Below are positions 1 to 8,074 of a DNA stretch of 24,032 bases, piece after piece (the stretch's first letter is position 1; the number at the start of each line of letters is the position of its first letter). Source of the DNA: Darwinimomas sp045600945. GTDB taxonomy: Bacteria > Bacillota > Clostridia > Lachnospirales > Lachnospiraceae. The stretch spans positions 1-24,032 of the forward strand of contig JAZRYX010000085.1 of the NCBI GenBank assembly GCA_045600945.1, written 5' to 3'. The translations under genes were made by a program, and so were the position numbers. The notes under the pieces are model-generated. The model was not told the origin of the DNA. It did not search any database and was given only the letters and a program-made list of their open reading frames with translations.

Positions 1-309
1 CTTGATGCTAATAACGGTGATATGAAGACCGGATGGATCAAGACCAGTGACGGACTTTGGTACTTCCTTATCACGGATCCAAATTCTTCAATTCAGGGTG
101 CCATGGTTAAGGATCAGTGGATCGTTGACAACAACAGGACATATTATATGAAGTCCACAGGCGCTATGGCTATCGGATGGCTCAAGATAGGACAGGATTA
201 TTACTACTTCAATCCTAATTCGGGCGCAGACTACGGTGCACTGGTAAGAAATCAGAGGATTGATTCCTTCTACGTAGGCGCTGACGGAAAATGGGTACGC
301 GGAGCATAA
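1..309 (+). CDS. C-terminal part of a cell-wall-binding repeat protein (5' end outside window)
   Basis: The reading frame is open from base 1 to a TAA at 307-309, so this is the 3' end of a longer gene. The visible part has the aromatic repeat pattern of choline/cell-wall-binding modules (CW_binding_1 family): TGWIKTSDGLWYF, then DNNRTYYMKSTGAMAIGWLK, then GQDYYYFNPNSG, ending in FYVGADGKWV. Such modules sit in tandem on exported proteins and attach them to teichoic acids or other wall polymers outside the cell. No catalytic domain is visible, so the activity of the full protein cannot be told. The protein at 9072-10334 uses similar modules. The next gene starts 15 bp downstream and may be cotranscribed. 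Confidence 0.85.
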   Translation, partial: LDANNGDMKTGWIKTSDGLWYFLITDPNSSIQGAMVKDQWIVDNNRTYYMKSTGAMAIGWLKIGQDYYYFNPNSGADYGALVRNQRIDSFYVGADGKWVRGA

Positions 310-324
310 GGATAGACTGAATTA

Positions 325-1272
325 ATGAAATGGAATAAATACAGTTTCAAAACGAGCAATGACAGTGTCGACATTTTGTCGGCACTGCTTTGCGATGTAG
401 GAATCGAAGGCATAGAAGTAGAAGATCATAAGGCATTGAGCCCGGAAGATACCAAGGGTATGTTTATTGATATACTTCCCGATATGGGACCGGATGACGG
501 AACGGCGACAGTAAGTTTTTATCTTGATCCGGATGACCCCGAACTGGAAAGAAAACTGGCAGATGCTAAAGATACCCTTGAACAGTTCGGAGGCGGAGCA
601 CAGCTGGTAGAGGGACAGACCAAGGATGTTGACTGGATCAATAACTGGAAGGAGTTTTTCCATCCGCTGACCGTAGGCAGCATTTTAATAAAGCCCACAT
701 GGGAAGATGTTCCCGTGGAGGATAAAGATAAAATATTAATTGAGATAGATCCGGGCACGGCGTTCGGAACCGGAGGTCATGAGACAACACAGCTTTGCAT
801 GATAGAACTTGAAAAGTATATAAAAGGCGGAGAAGAAGTCTGCGATCTTGGAACCGGCAGCGGCATTCTGGGCATAGCAGCACTTAAACTCGGAGCAAAG
901 CATGTGGTAGGAACTGACCTGGATGATAATGCCATCGAAGCTGTCGGTGAAAACTGTGCACAGAATAATATAAAATCAGGAAAAGAATTTGAAGTCATCT
1001 GCGGAAACGTAATAGATGATAAGAAAGTGCAGGATGAGATCGGATACGAAAAGTACGATATAGTTGTTGCAAATATTCTGGCGCCTGTTATCATTATGCT
1101 GGTGGATGAAGTCGCAAGACATATGAAGAAAGGTGCACTCTTTATTACATCGGGAATCATAGAGACCAAAGAGGCAGAAGTTACAGAGGCATTTAAGAAA
1201 AATCCGGAGTTTGAGATAGTTGAGATAAATCATCTCGGTGAGTGGGTGAATATAACCGCAAGAAAAAGATAA
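325..1272 (+). CDS. prmA: Ribosomal protein L11 methyltransferase PrmA
   Basis: This cytoplasmic SAM-dependent enzyme trimethylates lysines and the N-terminus of ribosomal protein L11. The 315-aa product has the usual family length. Residues 1-100 form the variable L11-recognition domain. Residues 141-156 carry the typical IDPGTAFGTGGHETT segment, residues 173-185 the SAM-binding motif DLGTGSGILGIAA, D198/D200 in VVGTDLDDN lie at the motif II acidic position, and residues 249-254 (ANILAP) match the catalytic-site motif of the family. Only a weak ribosome binding site (AAGGAT) lies upstream, so translation may partly depend on the upstream gene. rsmE begins 3 bp after the stop codon. The prmA-rsmE pair is common in Firmicutes and links two translation-machinery methylases. 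Confidence 0.95.
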   Translation: MKWNKYSFKTSNDSVDILSALLCDVGIEGIEVEDHKALSPEDTKGMFIDILPDMGPDDGTATVSFYLDPDDPELERKLADAKDTLEQFGGGAQLVEGQTKDVDWINNWKEFFHPLTVGSILIKPTWEDVPVEDKDKILIEIDPGTAFGTGGHETTQLCMIELEKYIKGGEEVCDLGTGSGILGIAALKLGAKHVVGTDLDDNAIEAVGENCAQNNIKSGKEFEVICGNVIDDKKVQDEIGYEKYDIVVANILAPVIIMLVDEVARHMKKGALFITSGIIETKEAEVTEAFKKNPEFEIVEINHLGEWVNITARKR

Positions 1273-1275
1273 ACT

Positions 1276-2019
1276 ATGATACATATCTTTACCGACAATT
1301 TCACAGATACGCAGGTACGAATCACCGGAGATGATTACAATCATCTGAGCAATGTGCTCAGGGTTCAAAGCGGTGATGATATACTGGTGAGTGACGGACA
1401 TGGCAGAGATGTCATCGCAACGATTGCAGAGATAAAAGATCACGAAATCATCGCAGACATTATAAGGGAAAATGCCGTCGAGGTCGAACTTGATTGCCGG
1501 ATAGTGCTTTATCAGGCGCTTCCCAAGTCAGACAAGATGGATTACATCATACAGAAATGCGTGGAACTCGGGGTAGCCGAAATCGTACCGGTGGAAACTG
1601 CCAGATGTATAGTCAGGCTGGATGAAAAAACCAGACAGAAAAAAGTGGAAAGATGGCAAAAAATCGCCGAAAGCGCGGCCAAACAGTCCCAAAGAAGCAA
1701 AATCCCCGGGATAAATCCGGTGATGAGCTATAAGGAAGCCCTTTTGGACGCACAGAAGCTCTCCAGACGCGTTATACCTTATGAGCATACGGAAAGCCTT
1801 ACGGAATTAAAAAGCTTGCTGAGGGATGCCAGAGAGCATAAAATAGACGGCGTAGGTATATTCATAGGTCCCGAGGGCGGATTTGACGAAAAAGAAGTTG
1901 AAACGGCGGTATCAGCCGGAATAGAACCGATTTCTCTCGGACATAGGATATTACGAACCGAAACAGCAGGTATGGCGCTTATTTCGGCGCTTATGCTGGA
2001 GATGGAAAGCGGCATATAA
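1276..2019 (+). CDS. rsmE: 16S rRNA (uracil1498-N3)-methyltransferase RsmE
   Basis: RsmE is a SPOUT-class methyltransferase that makes m3U1498 in helix 44 of 16S rRNA. The 247-aa product has the family layout: an N-terminal PUA-like RNA-binding region (about residues 1-70), then the conserved KMDYIIQKCVELGV helix (87-100). The knotted SAM site follows, with FIGPEGGF (196-203) and LGHRILRTETAGMA (221-234), both diagnostic. The start codon lies 3 bp after the prmA stop, so the two are almost certainly one transcript. The next gene begins 12 bp downstream with its own good ribosome binding site. Confidence 0.95.
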   Translation: MIHIFTDNFTDTQVRITGDDYNHLSNVLRVQSGDDILVSDGHGRDVIATIAEIKDHEIIADIIRENAVEVELDCRIVLYQALPKSDKMDYIIQKCVELGVAEIVPVETARCIVRLDEKTRQKKVERWQKIAESAAKQSQRSKIPGINPVMSYKEALLDAQKLSRRVIPYEHTESLTELKSLLRDAREHKIDGVGIFIGPEGGFDEKEVETAVSAGIEPISLGHRILRTETAGMALISALMLEMESGI

Positions 2020-2031
2020 GAAAGGAGTGGC

Positions 2032-3333
2032 ATGAATAAAAAACTGAATATTGTGATGCTCCTTACGGTAATAGCTATTGTCGGGTGCGCCGTTCCTGCG
2101 TACGCAGGTATGAATCTTGAGACAGATGCAGCTTTGAGCGGTATATCCGTGGCTCTTAACAATTATTATGCGAGAAACCTGGAGCCAGAAAAAGCACTTG
2201 CAGAATCTGTACGCATGGTCGCCTCAGGAACGATAGAGATTTACGATGAAAAAACCGAGAAAGCAGCGACTAAACTGGTCGAGGATGTTACTCCTGTACA
2301 GGAGACTATCGTAACCAAAGAAGAAGGCGGAGTAACATGGGGAACCGTAAAAGATACAGCCAGTTTAAGACTCAGGGACAAACCGAATTCGAGTGCCAAG
2401 ACACTGACGCTTCTTGCCAAAGGAGAGCATTACATAGTGACCGGACAGGAAGGTCAGTTCCTGAAGATACAGGTCGATGACGATTTGGAAGGATACGTAT
2501 TTAAGGACTATATAGATACTTCGATCTCATATGACACGGAGCTTTCTGCAGAAGAAAAGGCACAGAAAGAATCAGAAGCGGCAAGATTAAAGGCGGAAGC
2601 CGATGCTGCAATGAAGGCTCTGGAAGAGGCCAAGAAGGCAGAAAAAGAAGGCAAGACAAAAGAAGAGACAAAACAGGAGTCAAAGGAAGAAACAAAGAAA
2701 GAGACCAAGGAAGAAACCAAGGCTCCGGAAACAATCGAAACAAAGCCCGAGACCAAGCCTGAAGAAACGAAGAAAACAGAACCTGAAACTATAGAGACAA
2801 AGCCTGAGGAAACAACAAAGGCAGAAGAAACAAAGAAGAAAGAACCGGAAACGATAGAAGCTTTTAATCTCGATGACGACGATGACGACAATGACGACGA
2901 TGAACCATCCGAGGTTGAAATTCCGGAGACAAAGAAAGAAACATCCCAGTCAGGGCCGGGAAGCGTAACAAGCGCTACGAGAAATGCTCTTGTGGCTTAC
3001 GCAAAGCAGTTCCTCGGAAATCCTTATGTATATGGCGGAACAAGTCTTACAGAAGGATGCGATTGTTCGGGATTCACAATGCAGATATATAAACATTTCG
3101 GAATCTCAATACCGAGAAACAGTTCGGCACAGGCCTCAAGCGGAACATCGATAAATGAATCAAGCGCACAACCGGGAGATCTTTTCTTCTATGACAGCGG
3201 CGGAACGATAAATCATGTAGCAATGTATATAGGAGGAGGTCAGGTAATCCACGCAAGCAACGCTACGACGGGAATTATCATTTCAAGCGCACATTATCGT
3301 ACGCCGGTCAGAATATGTTCATACATAAAGTAA
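2032..3333 (+). CDS. Secreted SH3 / NlpC-P60 cell-wall hydrolase
   Basis: This 433-aa exported protein probably cleaves peptidoglycan stem peptides (NlpC/P60 endopeptidase). The start is supported by AAAGGAG 6 bp upstream. Residues 1-25 are a signal sequence; it contains both a lipobox-like IVGC (C19) and a signal peptidase I-like AYA-G site, so lipoprotein versus free secretion is undecided. Residues 101-161 look like a bacterial SH3 domain. Residues 168-275 are a low-complexity linker dominated by K, E and T with PETIETKPE-type repeats, followed by an acidic run at 281-291 (D/N/E only). The catalytic domain spans about 316-433, with Cys345 in CDCSGF, His395 in NHVAMYI and His407 in VIHAS as the likely triad. 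The linker probably spans the wall. A strong terminator follows. Confidence 0.92.
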   Translation: MNKKLNIVMLLTVIAIVGCAVPAYAGMNLETDAALSGISVALNNYYARNLEPEKALAESVRMVASGTIEIYDEKTEKAATKLVEDVTPVQETIVTKEEGGVTWGTVKDTASLRLRDKPNSSAKTLTLLAKGEHYIVTGQEGQFLKIQVDDDLEGYVFKDYIDTSISYDTELSAEEKAQKESEAARLKAEADAAMKALEEAKKAEKEGKTKEETKQESKEETKKETKEETKAPETIETKPETKPEETKKTEPETIETKPEETTKAEETKKKEPETIEAFNLDDDDDDNDDDEPSEVEIPETKKETSQSGPGSVTSATRNALVAYAKQFLGNPYVYGGTSLTEGCDCSGFTMQIYKHFGISIPRNSSAQASSGTSINESSAQPGDLFFYDSGGTINHVAMYIGGGQVIHASNATTGIIISSAHYRTPVRICSYIK

Positions 3334-3391
3334 CACAAAATAAGAGTTAATATATAAATAATTAAAAGGCGGAAGGGATTTTCCGCAGAGG

Positions 3392-3429
3392 ATTCGCAGA
3401 TGCAATATATAGCGTCTGCGAATTTTTTT
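3392..3429 (+). terminator. Rho-independent terminator of the prmA-rsmE-hydrolase operon
   Basis: ATTCGCAGATGC (3392-3403) pairs with GCGTCTGCGAAT (3412-3423) around an 8-nt loop, with one G-U wobble, and seven T residues follow (3423-3429). A smaller hairpin (GCGGAA/TTCCGC) lies just upstream, around 3370-3386. Confidence 0.9.
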
Positions 3430-3470
3430 ATACCTATTTTCATATTTGTGCATTTTTTCAATCTGCTAAG

Positions 3471-3517
3471 TGTCCTCCCTGCAATCAGCTTCTTTCCTGT
3501 AATGTCCTCCCTGCAAT
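3471..3517. repeat. 15-bp direct repeat in a gene-free, T-rich stretch
   Basis: TGTCCTCCCTGCAAT occurs at 3471-3485 and again at 3503-3517, 32 bp apart start to start. The surrounding stretch 3430-3730 has no convincing gene. It is T-rich on the plus strand and otherwise featureless until the operator-like repeats that begin at 3732. The origin of the repeat is unknown. Confidence 0.6.
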
Positions 3518-3731
3518 TTTTCCCTCATTATTTCGATCCGGTCTTCATCTTTTACGCAATTTTTCTTCTCCTTGCTGCATTTCCCTTTTGCTTTTCGGCG
3601 ATTTTTGTCCCTATGCGCTTTGATACGAACTGATATGTTTTTGACGTTTTATTATGTAAAGTTTTATGCAGATATCAAGATACTTCGATAAAATTCATAA
3701 ATATCGTTTATATGCACTTTTAGAAAACCAT

Positions 3732-3790
3732 ATTATTCGGAATAAAAAAACGCATAATGCGGAATAATGCTTGACATTATTCGGAATAAT
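3732..3790. promoter_or_regulatory. Three operator-like repeats at 22-bp pitch
   Basis: GGAATAA occurs at 3739-3745, 3761-3767 and 3783-3789, exactly 22 bp apart each time (about two helical turns). The third copy sits inside a perfect palindrome with a one-base centre, ATTATTC-G-GAATAAT (3776-3790). The first copy is the same palindrome lacking its last base. The middle copy has a changed left arm. The third copy lies between the -35 and -10 boxes of the downstream promoter, so a bound protein would block polymerase. The downstream protein starts with a small DNA-binding-like domain, which makes autoregulation a reasonable inference. Confidence 0.6.
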
Positions 3791-3799
3791 ACTTAGAAT
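3771..3799 (+). promoter_or_regulatory. Sigma-A type promoter for the AAA-ATPase-like gene
   Basis: TTGACA (3771-3776), a 17-bp spacer, then TAGAAT (3794-3799): five of six matches in the -10 box and a perfect -35. The expected transcription start is near 3806, about 26-38 bp before the start codon. The spacer contains the palindromic operator candidate. Confidence 0.75.
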
Positions 3800-3831
3800 A
3801 TACAGCAAGCTGTAAAAAGTCAGTAAAATCA

Positions 3832-5697
3832 ATGGTTCCAACAATGAACATCAAAAGAGCTGCCCAGGTATGGTCTCTCAGTGAGCGTCGTGTGAACGAA
3901 TTGTGCAAAACTGGCAGAATTGAGGGCGCGCATAAGGAAGATGGCAAATGGGCTATTCCGGCCAATGCCAAAAAACCGGTGGATGAAAGATACAAAGTAT
4001 CTGCTCCGCCGTCTTTGCTTGCCCCTAAAAACAGGCCCTTACCAATCGGAATTACTGAATTCAAGAAGATTTCGGACGAATATTTCTACGTAGATAAGAC
4101 ACTTCTGATCAAGGAAATTCTGGATGAAAAGGCCGTGGTCTCTCTCTTTACACGGCCGAGGGCCTTCGGAAAAACACTTAATCTGGATATGTTACGGACA
4201 TTTTTTGAATTGACTGATGGTGATAACAGCGTATATTTCAGAAATAAAAAGATATGGCTTGAGGGAGAAGAGTACAGGACATTTATGGGGAAATTTCCTG
4301 TAGTCTATCTTGATTTCAGGTCTGTCAGATTTGACGATTGGATCACTGCGTATGAAAAAATTTCCAAAATCATAGTCGATGAATATAACAGACACAGGGA
4401 ACTTATTGATTCGAAAAAAGTATCTCAGATGGATCAGTTTTATTTCACAAAGATGCTTACGGGCAGATACAGTACATCCGAGCTCAAATCCTCGCTTTTT
4501 ATGCTCACGAAGATGCTTCACGAGCACTATGACGAAGAGACGATAGTAATCATAGATGAATATGATACGCCGGTTTCCTATGCTCATGCATACGGATATG
4601 AGGATGAAGCAAGAGAGTTTTTCAATGATTTCTATTACGAAGGATTTCAGGAAAACAGAAATCTGAGATTTGCTTTTATCTGCGGAATACTGAATCTGAT
4701 AAAAGAAGGAATATTCAATCGTATATCCAATATAAAAGTCAATTCTGTTCTGGATAAAAGATACGGAGACTGTTTCGGATTTACCGAAAGTGATCTGGCA
4801 GATGTAATCGACTATTTCGGAGCCGAGATAAAAGAGCGTGAGATAAAGAACTGGTATGCAGTATATCAATTCGGAGAGACAGAAGTATATAACCCGTGGT
4901 CGATCATGAATTATTTCAACGATGATTTAAGACCTCTTCCATTCTGGGAAATGACAGGAGACAACGATGTCATAAATGTATTTCTGGATAAAGCTGATCT
5001 TGATATGCTGGAAGAACTTGAGATAATGATGCAGTCCAAAACCATAACAGTAAGACTTGATACTACTGCAATCAGTCCGGACAATGATGAGGATCCCAAC
5101 GCACTGTACAGCTATATGGTAGCTCATGGATATTTTAAGGCGGTAAAAGCCGAGATGCAGTTTGACGGGGATTATATGTGTCAGATAACGATACCTAACA
5201 GAGAAGTCTCGTTCATGTTCGGAAAGAAGATACTGAGCCAGTTTGAACCGATTATTCCGAAGGCTACGGCGATGAGCATGAGAGAAGCGCTATATCGTGC
5301 CGATGCGGAAGCTCTTCGAAACCATATATACAATCTGATAGTTCAGACGATAGGATTCAATTCTCCGGATTCGGACAGAATATTTTATCACGGACTTGTG
5401 TTGGGTCTTTGCTCAATGCTCGGAAACAGGTATCACATCGTTACGGACGGGGATGCGCAGACCGGAAGCTTCAGCATAGAGATGATGCCGCTTGAGGCAA
5501 GACTTCCGGGAATACTTATACAGACGAAGAGAGTTAAACTCGGAGAGACGGAGCAGCTGGAAGCTTTGGCGCGATTTGCCTGCAAGCAGATTACCAACAG
5601 ACAGTATGAGAGTGAATCAAAGATGCGATACATCACACAGGCATTAAAATACGGTGTCGCATATAGCGGCACCGCAATAAAAATCGTTATGGAGTGA
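3832..5697 (+). CDS. HTH + AAA-ATPase-like + PD-(D/E)XK (DUF1703-type) protein
   Basis: This 621-aa protein belongs to the AAA-ATPase-like family that carries a C-terminal PD-(D/E)XK domain; the family's function is not established. Residues 5-45 resemble an excisionase/MerR-like helix-turn-helix (RAAQVWSLSERRVNELCKTG), an addition to the usual layout. Residues 69-92 are the family hallmark LPIGITEFKKI..YVDKT. Walker A is RPRAFGKT (108-115) and Walker B is IVIIDEYD (238-245). The C-terminal domain (about 515-620) keeps the fold pattern, but the nuclease residues look altered: TGSFS (544-548) where relatives have GRxD, and Q564-T-K566 where they have E-x-K. There is no clear ribosome binding site, and ATG at 3844 is an alternative start. 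The gene stands alone with its own promoter and converges on fba with a 7-bp gap. Confidence 0.85.
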   Translation: MVPTMNIKRAAQVWSLSERRVNELCKTGRIEGAHKEDGKWAIPANAKKPVDERYKVSAPPSLLAPKNRPLPIGITEFKKISDEYFYVDKTLLIKEILDEKAVVSLFTRPRAFGKTLNLDMLRTFFELTDGDNSVYFRNKKIWLEGEEYRTFMGKFPVVYLDFRSVRFDDWITAYEKISKIIVDEYNRHRELIDSKKVSQMDQFYFTKMLTGRYSTSELKSSLFMLTKMLHEHYDEETIVIIDEYDTPVSYAHAYGYEDEAREFFNDFYYEGFQENRNLRFAFICGILNLIKEGIFNRISNIKVNSVLDKRYGDCFGFTESDLADVIDYFGAEIKEREIKNWYAVYQFGETEVYNPWSIMNYFNDDLRPLPFWEMTGDNDVINVFLDKADLDMLEELEIMMQSKTITVRLDTTAISPDNDEDPNALYSYMVAHGYFKAVKAEMQFDGDYMCQITIPNREVSFMFGKKILSQFEPIIPKATAMSMREALYRADAEALRNHIYNLIVQTIGFNSPDSDRIFYHGLVLGLCSMLGNRYHIVTDGDAQTGSFSIEMMPLEARLPGILIQTKRVKLGETEQLEALARFACKQITNRQYESESKMRYITQALKYGVAYSGTAIKIVME

Positions 5698-5704
5698 TCA
5701 TCGA

Positions 5705-6685
5705 TCAATCATGATAATGATTCTTTCCTGCGCATCCGAGTACATTGTTGAGCTTGTGGCTAACCATCGTCTTGATGTTGGCTCTTGCCGGTTTTAAGTA
5801 CTCACGAGGATCGAACTTATCAGGATGCTCATTGTAGAACTGACGGATGCTTCCTGTCATTACAAGACGGATATCTGAGTCGATATTGATCTTGCAAACT
5901 GCAGACTCCGCTGCCTGGCGAAGCTGCTCCACAGGAACACCTACTGCATCAGGCATCTTGCCGCCGTTCTCGTTGATGATCTTAACCCATTCCTGAGGAA
6001 CAGATGATGATCCGTGAAGAACGATCGGGAATCCCGGAAGTCTCTTAACAACTTCATCGAGGATGTCGAAACGAAGTGGAGGCGGAACGAGGATACCTTT
6101 CTCATCTCTTGTACACTGCTCAGGTTTGAACTTGTAAGCACCGTGGCTTGTTCCGATTGCGATTGCAAGAGAATCACATCCTGTAGCTTTTACGAACTCT
6201 TCAACATCGTCAGGTCTTGTGTAAGATGAATCTTCAGCGCTTACGCTTACTTCATCCTCAACACCTGCAAGAGTTCCGAGCTCTGCTTCAACTACTGCAC
6301 CATGCTCGTGAGCATATTCAACAACTCTCTTTGTTACTTCGATGTTCTCTTCGAAAGGCTTGCTTGATGCATCAATCATAACTGATGTAAAACCATCATC
6401 AACGCATGCTTTGCAGATATCGAAATCTGAACCATGATCAAGGTGAAGGCAAACTTCGAGTTCAGGATAGCACTCAAGAGCTGACTTAACTAAATTTACA
6501 AGGTATTTGCTGTTTGCGTATGCACGAGCACCTTTTGAAACCTGAAGGATAACAGGAGCGTTATCTTCGTAGCATGCTTCAGTGATACCCTGGATGATTT
6601 CCATGTTGTTTACATTGAAAGCTCCGACAGCATATCCGCCATTATAAGCTTTGGCGAACATATTTTTAGATGTTACTAATGGCAT
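5705..6685 (-). CDS. fba: Class II fructose-1,6-bisphosphate aldolase
   Basis: This zinc-dependent cytoplasmic aldolase interconverts fructose-1,6-bisphosphate with dihydroxyacetone phosphate and glyceraldehyde-3-phosphate in glycolysis and gluconeogenesis. The 326-aa product begins MPLVTSKNMFAKAYNGGYAVGAFNVNN, a standard class II N-terminus. It has HLDHGSDFD (81-89) with the catalytic Asp83 and zinc ligand His84, GTSHGAYK (178-185, His181), LHGSSSVP (223-230, His224) and INIDSDIR (266-273) for the DHAP phosphate. GGAAGGAG lies 7 bp before the ATG. Tagatose-bisphosphate aldolases share the fold, but the length and the SHGAYKFKP segment favour fructose-bisphosphate. The gene faces the preceding one and is divergent from the heptose-type enzyme gene. 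Confidence 0.93.
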   Translation of the reverse strand: MPLVTSKNMFAKAYNGGYAVGAFNVNNMEIIQGITEACYEDNAPVILQVSKGARAYANSKYLVNLVKSALECYPELEVCLHLDHGSDFDICKACVDDGFTSVMIDASSKPFEENIEVTKRVVEYAHEHGAVVEAELGTLAGVEDEVSVSAEDSSYTRPDDVEEFVKATGCDSLAIAIGTSHGAYKFKPEQCTRDEKGILVPPPLRFDILDEVVKRLPGFPIVLHGSSSVPQEWVKIINENGGKMPDAVGVPVEQLRQAAESAVCKINIDSDIRLVMTGSIRQFYNEHPDKFDPREYLKPARANIKTMVSHKLNNVLGCAGKNHYHD

Positions 6686-6729
6686 AGTATATCTCCTTCC
6701 ATTTTTTAATTGGTTTTGTTCCGTAGGGG

Positions 6730-6735
6730 ATTATA
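6730..6735 (-). promoter_or_regulatory. Extended -10 promoter element for fba
   Basis: On the minus strand the sequence reads TGTTATAAT, a perfect TATAAT with the upstream TG of an extended -10 element, about 45 nt before the fba start codon. The -35 region (around 6753-6758) is poor, as is often tolerated with extended -10 promoters. Confidence 0.6.
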
Positions 6736-6766
6736 ACACATTTATGTAGAAAGTGTATAGAAAATT

Positions 6767-8074
6767 ATGAGAGCAGTGATTATGGCCGGCGGAGAGGCCA
6801 CCCGCTTAAGAAGCCTGACAAAGGACCTTATACCCAAATCATTATACCCGATAGCAGGAAAACCCATACTTGACCGGCAACTGGAAATGCTTGCAAAATA
6901 CGGGATTTCCGATGTTACGTTAGTAGTCGGAAGACTGGGAGAGCAGATAAAAGAATACTGCGGTGACGGATCATCTCGCGGCATCAATATCGATTATATC
7001 ACGGAGCCCGAGCCGCTCGGAACGGCCGGAAGCCTGTATTACTATAAGACTGCAGAACCGTTCCTGTTCCTGATGGGTGATATATTCTTTGATTTTGATA
7101 TCCGGAAAATGATAGATTTCCACACAAAGAAACAGGCATATGTTACTCTTTTGGCTCATCCTAACATGCATCCGTTCGATTCGGACCTGATTATCACGGA
7201 TGATGATAACAGAGTGTTAGGTTTCGACTCAAAACATAACATTCGTGATTACTGGTATGACAATCTTGTTAATTCCGGCATTTTCATCATGGATCCCGGA
7301 ATAACCGGATACGTTGCCGAGCCGATAAAAATGAGCCTGGAAAAGGATCTGCTCTCAAGCATCGTCGGCAGAGAAAAAATATATGCATACAGGACACCTG
7401 AGTTTGTCAGGGATGTAGGTACACCTGATAGGGTTCAGGCCACGGAAAGAGATATTGCAAGCGGTCTTACGTCCGCAAAGAATCTGAAAAACAGACAAAA
7501 AGCGATATTCATAGACAGAGACGGGACACTGAATAAATACAAAGGATTCATAACTGATCCGGATGCTCTGGAACTTGAGGAAAATGCTGCCGAGGCCGTA
7601 CGCCTTATCAATGAATCAGGTTATCTTGCGATAGTTACGACAAACCAGCCGGTGATTGCAAGAGGAGAGTGTACGGTGGAAAGGCTGGATGAGATACATA
7701 AGAAACTCAAAACATTGCTTGGTCGGGAAGGTGCATATGTCGATGACATCATATACTGTCCGCATCATCCTGACAAAGGTTATGAAGGAGAAGTACCGGA
7801 ACTTAAGATCGTATGCAACTGTAGAAAACCTAAGACCGGAATGATAGAAGAGGCAGCTGATAGATACAATATCGATGTTTCAAAATCGTGGGTAGTAGGT
7901 GACGGAACCATCGATATTGCATTTGGAAAGAATGCCGGATGCAGGACAGTACTGGTCAAAACCGGAGCCGCCGGGGAGGATAAGAAGTATGATGCGGTTC
8001 CGGATTATATAGATTCGGATTTGCTCGCGGCCGTTAAAAGGATAATGGCAATTGAGCAAAAGGAGGGCCTATGA
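6767..8074 (+). CDS. Nucleotidyltransferase / HAD-IIIA phosphatase fusion (HddC-GmhB type)
   Basis: This 435-aa protein joins two enzymes of the activated heptose route. Residues 1-225 are a sugar-1-phosphate nucleotidyltransferase: AVIMAGGEATRLRSLT with the signature loop, LIPKSLYPIAGKPILD (21-36), EPLGTAGSL (82-90) and GD (104-105), with VRDVGTPD (204-211) at the end. Residues 235-430 are a HAD phosphatase like GmhB (D,D-heptose-1,7-bisphosphate phosphatase): DRDGT (240-244), TTNQP (281-285), a zinc-site pattern CPHH (321-324) with CNC (340-342), and VGDGTIDI (367-374). The expected role is making GDP- or ADP-heptose for surface glycans, but the substrates are inferred. No ribosome binding site is visible, and a -10-like TATAGA ends only 5 bp before the ATG. 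No heptose isomerase or kinase gene is nearby. The next gene overlaps by 4 bp. Confidence 0.88.
   Translation: MRAVIMAGGEATRLRSLTKDLIPKSLYPIAGKPILDRQLEMLAKYGISDVTLVVGRLGEQIKEYCGDGSSRGINIDYITEPEPLGTAGSLYYYKTAEPFLFLMGDIFFDFDIRKMIDFHTKKQAYVTLLAHPNMHPFDSDLIITDDDNRVLGFDSKHNIRDYWYDNLVNSGIFIMDPGITGYVAEPIKMSLEKDLLSSIVGREKIYAYRTPEFVRDVGTPDRVQATERDIASGLTSAKNLKNRQKAIFIDRDGTLNKYKGFITDPDALELEENAAEAVRLINESGYLAIVTTNQPVIARGECTVERLDEIHKKLKTLLGREGAYVDDIIYCPHHPDKGYEGEVPELKIVCNCRKPKTGMIEEAADRYNIDVSKSWVVGDGTIDIAFGKNAGCRTVLVKTGAAGEDKKYDAVPDYIDSDLLAAVKRIMAIEQKEGL

Noticed and set aside
3400..3633. Open frame of 77 codons on the plus strand, very rich in Phe and Leu
   Set aside because: It starts inside the terminator hairpin, has no ribosome binding site, and its hydrophobicity simply reflects T-rich DNA.
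4192..4869. 225-codon open frame antisense to the AAA-ATPase-like gene
   Set aside because: The sense strand has clear Walker motifs and family hallmarks; the antisense product shows no recognisable domain and no start context.
5646..5674. Hairpin CGGTGTCGC/GCGGCACCG inside the 3' end of the AAA-ATPase-like gene, followed on the minus strand by TATTTT, as a terminator for fba
   Set aside because: On the minus strand the stem has an A-C mismatch and the T-run is short and interrupted; it may be coincidental coding sequence.
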